A stretch of 64,000 nucleotides of DNA. Origin: Emticicia sp031378345. Its GTDB lineage: Bacteria; Bacteroidota; Bacteroidia; Cytophagales; Spirosomataceae. The notes under the pieces were generated by a model. It saw only the letters and a program-made list of their open reading frames with translations, was not told where the DNA came from and did no database searches. Positions 17,766 through 26,726 of this stretch are shown in pieces (within the stretch, counting starts at the first letter, position 1; each line of letters opens with the position of its first letter). The stretch spans positions 97,039 to 161,038 of the forward strand of contig JANNDY010000106.1 of NCBI GenBank assembly GCA_031378345.1, in the 5' to 3' direction. Made by a program: the position numbers and the translations under genes.

Positions 17766-18704
17766 ATGATATTTCCAGAAACTTTGACTTTATCCAACTC
17801 AAAAAGTAACTTAATTATCATTGCAGGACCTACGGCAGTAGGCAAAACCGAACTCTGTATAAAATTAGCAAAGCTATTAGATACCGAAATTATTTCGTCA
17901 GATTCTCGACAATTCTACCGTGAGTTGAGCATTGGCACTGCCAAACCTACGCCTCAAGAAATGGACGGCGTGGTGCATCATTTCGTTGATTCACACAGCA
18001 TCACCGAATATTATAGTTCAGGAGATTTTGAGCGTGATGCCATAAAACTTTTAGAAGAAAATCTTTTCTTGAAACACCAAAATGTAATCATGACAGGCGG
18101 CTCAGGACTTTTCATCAAAGCAATTATTGATGGACTCGACGAAATGCCTGAAGCACCTTTAGAATTACGCCAAAAACTAATGCAACAACTTGATAATCAA
18201 GGAGTTGCGTTTTTGGCAGAGCAATTGAAAGAACTTGACCCTGAGTATTGCCAAACGGCAGATTTACAAAATTCGCAGCGAGTGGTGCGAGCTTTGGAGG
18301 TGTGTTTGAGTACAGGAAAACCTTTTTCTTCGTTTCATAAAAAGGCAAATATTGAGCGAAATTTCAATATTATAAAAATAGGAATCGAGCGTCCACGTGA
18401 GGAATTGTATGAGCGAATAAACCTCAGAATGGACTTAATGCTAAAAAATGGTTTGCTCGAAGAAGTGAAATCTTTGTTGGCTTTTCGACATCATAATGCC
18501 CTGCAAACCGTTGGCTACAAAGAAGTTTTTGATTATTTGGACGGAAATTACGACTACAAAATAATGGTGGAATTATTGAAACGTAACTCCCGAAGATATG
18601 CCAAACGCCAAATGACGTGGTTTAAAAATCAAGATGAATTTCAGTGGTTTTATGGCACTGATTTTGAAGGAGTCAAAGTGTATATTCTCACAAAAATTAC
18701 ATGA
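17766..18704 (+). CDS. miaA: tRNA dimethylallyltransferase MiaA
   Basis: The protein has 312 residues. The P-loop GPTAVGKTE (about 20-28), SSDSRQFYRELSIGTAKPT (about 45-63) and TGGSGLFIKAI (about 113) are hallmark MiaA motifs. It transfers a dimethylallyl group to N6 of A37 in tRNAs reading UNN codons. Length matches the family. The 3' end overlaps by 4 bp an open frame that continues through a repeat, but the real downstream gene starts at 18824. Confidence 0.96.
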   Translation: MIFPETLTLSNSKSNLIIIAGPTAVGKTELCIKLAKLLDTEIISSDSRQFYRELSIGTAKPTPQEMDGVVHHFVDSHSITEYYSSGDFERDAIKLLEENLFLKHQNVIMTGGSGLFIKAIIDGLDEMPEAPLELRQKLMQQLDNQGVAFLAEQLKELDPEYCQTADLQNSQRVVRALEVCLSTGKPFSSFHKKANIERNFNIIKIGIERPREELYERINLRMDLMLKNGLLEEVKSLLAFRHHNALQTVGYKEVFDYLDGNYDYKIMVELLKRNSRRYAKRQMTWFKNQDEFQWFYGTDFEGVKVYILTKIT

Positions 18705-18751
18705 AATTTAGATTTTTAATAATACTGCATGGCATTTTTTTAAAAATCCGT

Positions 18752-18842
18752 GAAAATCTGTGTTTCCAACGGAATCCGTGTTATCCGTGTTCTAATTTCG
18801 ACGAAAATGGAACACGGATTTATATGGATTTTCAAAAAAAAA
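18752..18842. repeat. ATCCGTG-word inverted repeat
   Basis: Words ATCCGTG, ATCTGTG, ATCCGTG, ATCCGTG on the left are answered by AACACGGATT and ATGGATTTTC on the right, giving an imperfect hairpin. The start codon of the next gene (18824) lies inside the right arm. Confidence 0.75.
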
Positions 18843-19642
18843 TCAACAAAAACAAAAATTTTCATGTAGTATTATTTTTCATACTTTTTTTATTTATTTC
18901 CCTGCAAAACTCTTTCAGTCAGACCTTTGAAGAAATGAGGTTTATGACTGAAGACAATACTATTTATACGCAATATCGGCAGTTTTTTTACAAATATTAT
19001 TTCCTAAAAAATAAAGATACACTTCTTGTAAAACTTTATACAAAACCCGATGCTATTGCTCCTTATGAAGAGTCTTGGAAGCTCGAATCTAAGTCAAAAC
19101 TCACTTTTGAGCAAGATTTTACTGCCATTCATCAAGTTGCTATGACCGTAAAAGCTGGTGATTATTTTGGAAAAGAATCACTGCTACAATATGATTATTT
19201 GAGCAAAGAACGCCGAGGAATGAGGCACGAACAAACGGGTTTGGTAGAAGTTTGCAAAGACATTTCGATAAATCCGCCAAAAAACAACCACTTTTTGATT
19301 ACCGAACTCAACCCTTTTCCTGAGATTCGAGAACCTTTCATCAAAGATAATTCTTGGCAAAATAACACCACCACAAGCAATATTGGGGGAAGTCAAAAAT
19401 GGAAGACTTGGCAAGGAAATATCCATGTAAATTCGACTTATCGCATCAGAGATATTCAGACAATCAAAACAAATATTGGTTTCATGAAATGTTTTGTAGT
19501 AGAAGCTGAGGGCGAAAGTTTGCTCGGACAAACGCACTTGACTGCCTATTTTAATGAAGAATATGGCTTCGTAAAACTCAACTACACCAACATCGACGGC
19601 AGCTTTTTAGTGATGGATATTTATTCTGTGAAAAAGTATTGA
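18824..19642 (+). CDS. Hypothetical secreted protein
   Basis: I chose the ATG at 18824 because it gives a proper signal peptide (VVLFFILFLFISLQNSFSQ) after a short basic N-terminus. The frame open from 18701 upstream is only read-through of the ATCCGTG repeat. The mature protein, about 240 residues, has many Tyr, Lys and Phe residues and no motif I know. Segments such as GDYFGKESLLQYDYLSKERR and FMKCFVVEAEGESLLGQTHL suggest a beta-rich, DUF3108-like or periplasmic fold, with low certainty. It follows miaA on the same strand. Confidence 0.65.
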   Translation: MDFQKKINKNKNFHVVLFFILFLFISLQNSFSQTFEEMRFMTEDNTIYTQYRQFFYKYYFLKNKDTLLVKLYTKPDAIAPYEESWKLESKSKLTFEQDFTAIHQVAMTVKAGDYFGKESLLQYDYLSKERRGMRHEQTGLVEVCKDISINPPKNNHFLITELNPFPEIREPFIKDNSWQNNTTTSNIGGSQKWKTWQGNIHVNSTYRIRDIQTIKTNIGFMKCFVVEAEGESLLGQTHLTAYFNEEYGFVKLNYTNIDGSFLVMDIYSVKKY

Positions 19643-19803
19643 AAGTTTCTGCACCGAAGGTCTGACCTTGATTGAGCTTTCTTTTTTTGCCTCTCAATAA
19701 ATTTTCAAATAGAAACTCATTTTTTTCTTGCAATTTCAAAGTTTTTTTTTCTTATATTTGAATTGGTTACCTTTTTAGTAAACCCAATTTAACCTTTATT
19801 CTC

Positions 19804-20973
19804 ATGAAAAAAAACAATACTATTCTCCTCCGAATGGTTATTTTCTGTTGCGTTATGCTTGCAAATGAAGCCTTTGCACAGATTAAAAAGCAACCCAAAA
19901 CTCTGCAAAAAGCATCAATTCCTTCTACGAAAGCGAAAGTTTATGCAGAAAAACGCTCTCCTCAGCAGTTTTTATTAGACCAACAAAAAAATATTGAGCT
20001 ACAAAAAAGTGTCGCTGATGTGGTAGTGCCAGATGACCAAATCATACAAGGCAGCCAATGTGTAGGATTTGACTGCGTAAATAATGAGTCATTTGGCTTT
20101 GATACACAACGTTTCAAAGAAAACAATACCCGAATAAAATTTGAAGATACAAGTGTAGGAAATTTTCCGACTAACGATTGGCAAATCGAAGCCAATGAAA
20201 GTGCCAGTGGCGGAGCAAGCTCATTTGCAGTTCTTGATGTTGATGGCTCAAAAACGCCCTTCAAAATGATTGCTGGAGCTCCAACAAATTCATTTTTTAT
20301 GGACGGTACTGGAAGGATAGGTTTAAAAACTGGCACACCGGTTTTAGACCTTCATATAAATACAAGCAATACTCCTGCTACGAGGTTTGAGCAAAATTCA
20401 AGTGGTGGTTTTTCTGCTCAAACTTGGGACATGGCTGGCAATGAAGCCAATTTTTTTATTAGAGATGTAACTGGTGGTAGTCGTTTGCCATTTCGTATTC
20501 GCCCGGGAGCTCCTACAAGTAGTATTGATATTCAGGCTGATGGAAAAATTTGGGTAAAAAATGCCATCGTTCCTGCATCAGATATTCGACTTAAGCATAA
20601 TTTTGAACCAATTAATGATGCTTTGGGAATTATAAATAAATTGAATCCATTAAGATATGATTTTCGACATGAGGAATTGAAAGAAATGGGTTTGCCAAAA
20701 GAGCATCAGATTGGCTTGATTGCCCAAGAAGTCGAAAAGATTTTGCCTGAACTCGTTTCCGAAATCTCAGAGGCAAAAGACAAAACAAAATATAAAGGCT
20801 TAAACTACACAGGCTTAATTCCTATTCTGATTCAGGGTATGAAAGACCAGCAAGAAGAAATAGAAAGGCTCAAGTCTAAAATTGCCAATTACGAAGCTCT
20901 CAACGCTCGAATGGAACGCCTCGAAGCGATGCTCAATAAAGAAGAAAAAGAGAAAAAAGCAGAGAAGAAATAG
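19804..20973 (+). CDS. Secreted protein with C-terminal S74-type intramolecular chaperone (tail-fibre) domain
   Basis: The protein has 389 residues. The signal peptide ends near EAFAQ. The middle holds repeated beta-strand segments (RIKFEDTSVGNFPTNDW, FFIRDVTGGSRLPFRI). From about residue 260 it has PASDIRLKHNFEPI ... LNPLRYDF ... QIGLIAQEVEKILPELV, which is the S74 endosialidase-type chaperone domain, followed by a coiled coil (residues about 345-389). In phage fibres this domain drives trimerisation and may self-cleave. Cellular Bacteroidota versions probably form trimeric surface fibres. There are no other phage genes nearby. The next gene encodes a small secreted protein that may be a partner. 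Confidence 0.88.
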   Translation: MKKNNTILLRMVIFCCVMLANEAFAQIKKQPKTLQKASIPSTKAKVYAEKRSPQQFLLDQQKNIELQKSVADVVVPDDQIIQGSQCVGFDCVNNESFGFDTQRFKENNTRIKFEDTSVGNFPTNDWQIEANESASGGASSFAVLDVDGSKTPFKMIAGAPTNSFFMDGTGRIGLKTGTPVLDLHINTSNTPATRFEQNSSGGFSAQTWDMAGNEANFFIRDVTGGSRLPFRIRPGAPTSSIDIQADGKIWVKNAIVPASDIRLKHNFEPINDALGIINKLNPLRYDFRHEELKEMGLPKEHQIGLIAQEVEKILPELVSEISEAKDKTKYKGLNYTGLIPILIQGMKDQQEEIERLKSKIANYEALNARMERLEAMLNKEEKEKKAEKK

Positions 20974-21050
20974 ACGTAGAATAAAAAATAATTTCTACAA
21001 TAATTAATCATAACTTATTGATAATCAATTTTTTATAAAATATTTAGAAA

Positions 21051-21431
21051 ATGAAAAGAACATATATTTTTACCATTTTATCATTACTTTGTTTTTCGGC
21101 ATTTTGTCAGGAAACTGCTGATGAAAATGGTCGAACTGCTACGCAACGTTTGGCAGTTTCGGCGGTAGTTTCAAAGCCAGCGATTTATCTTCAAGAAGAT
21201 ATTTCTACGAAATCTGCAACGGCATTTAGCATGAATTTTTCTTTGCCCGAAGGCAAAACAGCAGGTGAAATAATTATTTTTCACCCAAAAATTGACCAAG
21301 AATTAAAGAAAATTAGTCTCAGCCAAAGACAAGGTACAGTGCAAATTTCGACTAAAGATTTGCCCGCTGGAGTTGTTGTTGGGCTTTATGCCGATGGTGT
21401 TTTGCTTGAAAGTAAGCAAGTGAAACTTTAG
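21051..21431 (+). CDS. Small secreted hypothetical protein paired with the S74-domain gene
   Basis: The protein has 126 residues with a clear signal peptide (MKRTYIFTILSLLCFSAFCQ). The mature part is beta-rich. Its end, TKDLPAGVVVGLYADGVLLESKQVKL, has the shape of the last strands of a type IX sorting-type domain (G-x-Y ... dG ... skk-x-v), but without the usual N-terminal block of that domain. It follows the S74-domain gene by 77 bp on the same strand, so co-expression is likely. Function unknown. Confidence 0.7.
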   Translation: MKRTYIFTILSLLCFSAFCQETADENGRTATQRLAVSAVVSKPAIYLQEDISTKSATAFSMNFSLPEGKTAGEIIIFHPKIDQELKKISLSQRQGTVQISTKDLPAGVVVGLYADGVLLESKQVKL

Positions 21432-21442
21432 TAGAAATTTTC

Positions 21443-21480
21443 AAAAAATGAGACATTTCTTCGGAAATGTATCATTTTTT
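21443..21480. terminator. Bidirectional rho-independent terminator with TTCG loop
   Basis: A 17-bp stem with minor mismatches (AAAAAATGAGACATTTC and its partner) closes a TTCG loop at 21460-21463, with A-run and T-run on either side. It lies between convergent genes and overlaps the stop of the VCBS gene. Confidence 0.9.
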
Positions 21481-24400
21481 ATTTTGAAAAACTCGAAGCA
21501 AACCAGCATTTTGAGAAACTACAAAAAACTTGCTTTTAGTGGCTTTTTTTAATGAAATAATGCTTTTACAGTCGCCATCTGCTACAAAACCAGTTTGGTT
21601 GTAAAGTAATTCTTTGAAATTTCCTTTGCCATTTCCTGCCAAAACCAAGCCAACAGAAGCATCATATCGCCCTGCAATTGGCTCTGCATCGTAAGCGTTT
21701 CCCACCAAAATAATATCTAAATTTCCATCATTATTTATGTCATCGGTGAGCATACTCTGCACAGGCGACCATTGTGCCATTGGCGGAAGTGGTTTTAGTG
21801 TAAATTTGCCATTTCCCAGATTTTCGGCATACATACTTTGCTGCACAAATGCCTTTTTGATGGTTGATTGTTTTAGCTGTAATTCTGTCAAAGTTTCCTT
21901 CATTGTGGCTTTGGAATACTTTGTATAATTGGGAAATAATGTACGAAAAGAAGGCAATTGTCGAAGCAAATCATCTCGCATCGGAATAGGGTATTCTTTG
22001 CCATTAATAAAATATGACGGAATAGCGTCCCAACGACCGTTGCCGTCATAATCTTCTCCATAAATAGTAATCGGTTCTTGCGGAGAACAGTGGTAGCGAG
22101 AGTTTTGTCCCATGTTGCCAAAAACAAAATCTATGTCGCCATCTTTATCAAAATCTCCACTCGAAACACAGTTCCAAAAGCCATCAGATTGTGGAAAAAC
22201 AGCCATATTTCGCAATTTTCCCTTGTAATTCTTGAAAATAGTAATAGGCATCAACTCACCAACAACAATCAAATCAAGCCAAGAATCTTGGTCAATATCT
22301 GCCCAAATAGCATCAGTTACCATGCCTATTTTTGAGAGTTCGGGGGCAGTTTCTTGGGTAAATTCACTAAAAATTCCGTAGTCATTTTTCAAAATATAAC
22401 TATCGCCCGACTGTGGATATTGCAGCGGCGTGAGCCTTCCACCTCTGAAAATATCCAAATCTCCATCTTGGTCGTAGTCGGCAGCAGCTACGCATGAGCC
22501 ACTGTGCCGAATGGCAGGAAGCTGGTTGGAAACGTCTGTAAAATTGCCTTTTCCGTCATTAAAATAGAGCCTATCTTGAAAAGATTTTGAACCATCAACA
22601 AACTCATTTGAGCCACTCACAATATACAAATCTTGATCTTTGTCATTATCGGCATCGAATAATAAAACGCCAACATCTTCTTCATTTTTTGGTGAAATTT
22701 CTTTCGTATATGACTTTTCTATAAATTTCCCAGTAGGCATTTGAACAAAAAATTTACCATAATGATTGTACGAACCGCCCACAAAAAAATCTTCTAAACC
22801 ATCATTATTTATATCGCCAGCAGCCATTTTTGGACCTTGCTGAGAAAGTTTGTGCATCAATAAATTCTCAGAATTATAATCTACGTAGCGTTCTTCTTGG
22901 TGCAAATAATTTACGTTTACGAGCTTTGTAACTTCTTCAAAAAGCATTTTTGGAGCAATTTCTATACTTTTTTGCTTTATTTCTGCATTTTTATAGTCTA
23001 AAACAAGATTTTGATTAGCAGCAATATTTTTTAGTTTTTGAATTTTTCCATCAGTCCAAACGATTTCGAGGGAATCTATTTTTGTATTTTCGCCCAAACC
23101 AAAATGAATTTTATAATCAACCGACGAAGCATAACCTCGTGTAACGGTTTGGTGATATTTTTGAATTTGACCTTTCGTAAAAATACTTACATGGCTTCCC
23201 AAACCAAAAGTATTTTTTGCACTTCCCTTTAGCGAAATGGCAAGAAAGTTTGTTTTTTCGGCATTATTTTTCAAAATATAAGCAGGCTGATTGGTATTAT
23301 TTACAACCACGTCAAGGTCGCCATCATTATCCAAATCGGCATAAGCCGCACCATGCGAAACAGAAGTAGAATCGCCAAACCATTTTTCAGTAATATCCTC
23401 AAAAGTAAGGTCGTTTTTGTTTCTGAAAAAATAGTTTGTGGTCTTCATTGAAGGTAATTTGGTAGCTCTGTCAATCATGTATCGCCGCAAATCGCCTTCT
23501 CCTTTGGACTCGAAGCCAACATTATACGAAATAAAATCAAGATTCGTAATATCTCGCAAGTAGCCATTTGAAACAAACAAATCTTTCAGTCCGTCGTTGT
23601 CAAAATCTGCAAAAAGTGGCGACCAACTCCATTCGGTAGCATGAACGCCCGAAAACTGCCCAATTTCCGAAAAAAGCATTTTCCCATCTGGTGTTTTTCC
23701 AAGATTTAGGTGCAGCATATTTCGCATAAATTGAGGATGATAACCTGTTTGCAACTCAATTTCGTATTGTTGAAAATTGCCCGCACCAGTCATCATTTTG
23801 CGTGCTTCGTTGCTCGATTGCAGCATATCCACCATCATTACGTCCATTTTGCCATCATTATTGAAGTCGGCAACGTCATTTCCCATCGAAAAACGACTGT
23901 GATGCTTGAAGTATGTCTTGGCAGATTCAGTAAATCGTGGTGAAGAAGCATTTGCATTATTCACATAAAGAAGGTCGTTTGGCAAAAAATCATTTGTTAC
24001 AAAAACATCTTCCCAACCATCATCATTTAGGTCGCAAATGGACAAGCCAAGTCCATTACCATCATGCAAAATTCCTGCTTTTTTTGAAATATCTATAAAT
24101 CGTGGCGAAGAACCATTTCCATTGCCGATATTTTCATAAAATTTATCTGGTGAAAAGCCCGTGCCGTCATTTACTGGAACAGAAATTTGATTTGGGTTGC
24201 GAATCAAATTGGTTGTTGTGAGCAAGTATAAATCTAAATCGCCGTCTTTGTCATAATCAAAAAAAGCCGCTTGACTCGAAAAAGTCGTATCGGCAATGCC
24301 ATATTCTTTGGCACTTTCGATAAATTTTTCACCGCCTTGATTGATATAAAGTTGATTTGCTCTTTGTTCGCCCTTGTAATTGCCTGATTTACAGACATAT

Positions 24401-24774
24401 ATATCTAAAAAACCATCGGCATTTACATCTGCCATCGTTACGCCCGTTGACCAACCTTGCTTTATGATTCCTGATTTTTCGGTAATATCTTGAAAGTGGA
24501 AATCTCCTTTATTCAAGTAAATTTTATCGCCCGACATATTTCCCGTAAAGTACAAATCTGGCAAATTATCGTTGTTAATATCGCCAATTGCTACGCCCGC
24601 ACCATTATAAACATTATGAAAATCATAGAGGTTAAATTGCTCATTTTCGATGACTGTATTCTGAAAATTTACGCCAGTTTCGGCGGCAGAAAGCATCGAA
24701 AATAGCGTTTTTTGCTTGTTTTTGCAAGAAATTAATAGAGAAAGAAATGTAAAAAGTAGTAAGAATTTTTTCAT
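21472..24774 (-). CDS. VCBS/FG-GAP repeat lipoprotein with ASPIC/UnbV domain
   Basis: The ATG at 24774 gives a lipoprotein signal (MKKFLLLFTFLSLLISCKN, lipobox LLISC); a start at 24795 adds seven residues. The protein has about 1100 residues. Many repeats of the form DINNDGLPDLY or DFDKDGDIDFV, calcium-binding FG-GAP/VCBS blades, build two or more beta-propellers. Between them, about residues 520-600, is an ASPIC/UnbV-type segment (SLEIVWTDGKIQKLKNI). Surface lipoproteins of this type are common in Bacteroidota, often beside SusCD genes, which are absent here. Role unknown, possibly surface binding. Confidence 0.9.
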   Translation of the reverse strand: MKKFLLLFTFLSLLISCKNKQKTLFSMLSAAETGVNFQNTVIENEQFNLYDFHNVYNGAGVAIGDINNDNLPDLYFTGNMSGDKIYLNKGDFHFQDITEKSGIIKQGWSTGVTMADVNADGFLDIYVCKSGNYKGEQRANQLYINQGGEKFIESAKEYGIADTTFSSQAAFFDYDKDGDLDLYLLTTTNLIRNPNQISVPVNDGTGFSPDKFYENIGNGNGSSPRFIDISKKAGILHDGNGLGLSICDLNDDGWEDVFVTNDFLPNDLLYVNNANASSPRFTESAKTYFKHHSRFSMGNDVADFNNDGKMDVMMVDMLQSSNEARKMMTGAGNFQQYEIELQTGYHPQFMRNMLHLNLGKTPDGKMLFSEIGQFSGVHATEWSWSPLFADFDNDGLKDLFVSNGYLRDITNLDFISYNVGFESKGEGDLRRYMIDRATKLPSMKTTNYFFRNKNDLTFEDITEKWFGDSTSVSHGAAYADLDNDGDLDVVVNNTNQPAYILKNNAEKTNFLAISLKGSAKNTFGLGSHVSIFTKGQIQKYHQTVTRGYASSVDYKIHFGLGENTKIDSLEIVWTDGKIQKLKNIAANQNLVLDYKNAEIKQKSIEIAPKMLFEEVTKLVNVNYLHQEERYVDYNSENLLMHKLSQQGPKMAAGDINNDGLEDFFVGGSYNHYGKFFVQMPTGKFIEKSYTKEISPKNEEDVGVLLFDADNDKDQDLYIVSGSNEFVDGSKSFQDRLYFNDGKGNFTDVSNQLPAIRHSGSCVAAADYDQDGDLDIFRGGRLTPLQYPQSGDSYILKNDYGIFSEFTQETAPELSKIGMVTDAIWADIDQDSWLDLIVVGELMPITIFKNYKGKLRNMAVFPQSDGFWNCVSSGDFDKDGDIDFVFGNMGQNSRYHCSPQEPITIYGEDYDGNGRWDAIPSYFINGKEYPIPMRDDLLRQLPSFRTLFPNYTKYSKATMKETLTELQLKQSTIKKAFVQQSMYAENLGNGKFTLKPLPPMAQWSPVQSMLTDDINNDGNLDIILVGNAYDAEPIAGRYDASVGLVLAGNGKGNFKELLYNQTGFVADGDCKSIISLKKATKSKFFVVSQNAGLLRVFQNKK

Positions 24775-24812
24775 GGTTTTTCGGTAAAAAATCAAGTATG
24801 AACTTAAGCAAC

Positions 24813-25949
24813 CTAACTTTTATACAAGCCACTCAAAACCTCCACAACTTTATCAATTTCTTCGGTAGTATTATATTTTCCAAAAGAAAAACGCACATTT
24901 CCTCTTTCTGGCTGTACATTCAATGCTCCCAAAACATGTGAGCCAACATCTGAGCCACTTGTACAAGCACTTCCGCCCGAACAAGAAATTTGTGCAATAT
25001 CTAAGTTAAAAAGCAGCATATCATTGTCTTCATTTGAGGGCAAACTTACATTCAAAACTGTATAAAGGCTTCGCTCCAAATTTGCTGAATCACCATTAAA
25101 TCTTACATCAGGAATAGCCGCTTGCAGTTTTTCAATCATTCGTTGCTTTAAGCCTTCAATGTGCATTTTATGCTGCTCCATTTCTTTGTAGGCAATTTCA
25201 AGAGCTTTTGCTAAGCCAACAATGCCATAGACATTTTCAGTTCCGCCACGCATATTTCGCTCTTGCGAACCTCCATGAATAAACGGATGGATTTTGTTAT
25301 CAGCATTAATATACAAAAAACCTACGCCTTTTGGCCCATGAAATTTGTGAGCCGCACCTACCAAAAAATCTATTTTTGTATTTTGCACATCATGTTTATA
25401 ATGCCCCATTGTTTGCACCGTATCTGAGTGAAAAATGGCATCGTATTTCTTGCACAACTCCCCTACCCTTTCCAAATTTATCAGATTTCCGATTTCGTTA
25501 TTGCCGTGCATTAATGAAACCAAAGTTCGTGGTTTTGTAGCTAAAAGTTCTTCCAAATGAGCCAAATCTGCATGACCGTTTTCATCAAGATTCACAAAAC
25601 TAAGCTCGATTGTGCCTTGTTTTGCCAAATATTCGAGCGTATGAAGCACCGCATGATGCTCAACTGGTGAAGTTATTGCATGCTTAATATTGAAAGTATC
25701 AATGCTGCACGAAATGGCAGTATTATCTGCCTCTGTTCCTCCCGAAGTAAAAAAAATCTCCGAAGGTGAAGCATTGATAAGGCTTGCTACGGTTTTACGA
25801 GCTTTTTCTACTGCCGAACGAACTTGTCGTCCATGTGAATGAATAGAGGATGGATTACCGAAATTTTCGGACATTAGTGGTAACATTGCTTGTAAAACTT
25901 CGTCGTCGAGGCGAGTTGTGGCGGCATTATCAAGGTAAATTTTTGGCAT
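24813..25949 (-). CDS. Cysteine desulfurase (IscS/NifS family)
   Basis: The protein has 378 residues. Typical motifs are IYLDNAATTRLDDEV at the start, NEIGNLINLE (about 150), the PLP-binding Lys in AAHKFHGPKG (about 200) and the catalytic Cys loop SCSGGSACTSGS (about 320-330). The enzyme removes sulfur from cysteine as a persulfide for Fe-S clusters and thiolated tRNAs. There are no isc/suf genes beside it, so it may serve tRNA thiolation or be a stand-alone desulfurase. It is transcribed toward the VCBS gene. Confidence 0.94.
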   Translation of the reverse strand: MPKIYLDNAATTRLDDEVLQAMLPLMSENFGNPSSIHSHGRQVRSAVEKARKTVASLINASPSEIFFTSGGTEADNTAISCSIDTFNIKHAITSPVEHHAVLHTLEYLAKQGTIELSFVNLDENGHADLAHLEELLATKPRTLVSLMHGNNEIGNLINLERVGELCKKYDAIFHSDTVQTMGHYKHDVQNTKIDFLVGAAHKFHGPKGVGFLYINADNKIHPFIHGGSQERNMRGGTENVYGIVGLAKALEIAYKEMEQHKMHIEGLKQRMIEKLQAAIPDVRFNGDSANLERSLYTVLNVSLPSNEDNDMLLFNLDIAQISCSGGSACTSGSDVGSHVLGALNVQPERGNVRFSFGKYNTTEEIDKVVEVLSGLYKS

Positions 25950-26111
25950 TAGATTGGCTTATTTTTAAAACTATAAAAGATTTTCACAAAAATAATATTT
26001 GGTTTTTGATTATACAACCCATTATTTTGATAGACTAAGCAAATTTTATTTGGTAAATAAAGGAAAAACATTTTTTTCTGTGGACTAAATACTGTAGACC
26101 GAGGACTTTTT

Positions 26112-26579
26112 TCACAATTCCACACTCACATTTCGCTTAAAAGCCGCCCCAAAATCAATCATTGATTCAGTTTTTAAAATTCCTGCAATGTGGTCAATTT
26201 TATCGTATAACACACTTCTCATGTGTTCGTTCGATTTGGCAACAATGCGAATATAAAGCGTATATTGCCCCGTGATATAATAACATTCTGTTACTTCTGG
26301 AATTTTCCGTAATTCCTCAATAATTACTTTCGAATCAGAATCTTCTTTCAGCACCAAACCTGTAAATGCACTCCATTCGTAGCCGAGTTTACGCTCATCC
26401 AGAATAATACCTGCACCTTTCAAAATACCGATTCGTTTCAAACGAGTGATTCGCTGATGCACCATCGTGTTTGAAATTTCTAAATTCTTGGCAATTTCGG
26501 AGTAAGGCTTTCGCCCATCTTTTTCGAGTTGAAGCAAGATTTTCTTGTCAAATTCATCTAAAATGCTTTCATCTATCAT
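26112..26579 (-). CDS. Lrp/AsnC family transcriptional regulator
   Basis: The ATG at 26579 is preferred to the TTG at 26585. The protein has 155 residues. It has a winged helix-turn-helix (LDEFDKKILLQLEKDGRKPY ... ISNTMVHQRITRLKRIG), followed by the RAM/AsnC ligand-binding domain (VTECYYITGQYTLYIRIVAK). It is divergent from ornithine aminotransferase. Lrp-type regulators normally control the divergent amino-acid gene and themselves. The 147-bp gap contains an exact 13-bp direct repeat spaced by 30 bp that may be its operator. Confidence 0.93.
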   Translation of the reverse strand: MIDESILDEFDKKILLQLEKDGRKPYSEIAKNLEISNTMVHQRITRLKRIGILKGAGIILDERKLGYEWSAFTGLVLKEDSDSKVIIEELRKIPEVTECYYITGQYTLYIRIVAKSNEHMRSVLYDKIDHIAGILKTESMIDFGAAFKRNVSVEL

Positions 26580-26615
26580 AGTCAAATTGACTTTTACTTT
26601 AGAATAATTAAGTGA

Positions 26616-26658
26616 ATATAACTTAAAATATTTTCAAATAAAAATATATAACTTAAAA
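26616..26658. promoter_or_regulatory. Paired 13-bp direct repeats in the lrp-rocD gap
   Basis: ATATAACTTAAAA occurs exactly at 26616-26628 and again at 26646-26658, 30 bp apart (about three helical turns), between the divergent regulator and rocD. Placement fits an Lrp-type binding site. This is inferred from position only. Confidence 0.4.
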
Positions 26659-26726
26659 ATGAATCAATATAAATTATTTTAACATTTTTGTTTTATAAAT
26701 GATTAAAAATAAAAAAATCAAATGAA

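Noticed and set aside
18701..18823. Longer N-terminus for the secreted protein after miaA
   Set aside because: Those codons translate the ATCCGTG repeat (Cys/Pro/Asn-rich) and precede a normal signal peptide that begins at 18824.
19804..20973. Prophage tail-fibre gene
   Set aside because: An S74 domain is present but also a signal peptide, with no phage structural, integrase or lysis genes around it.
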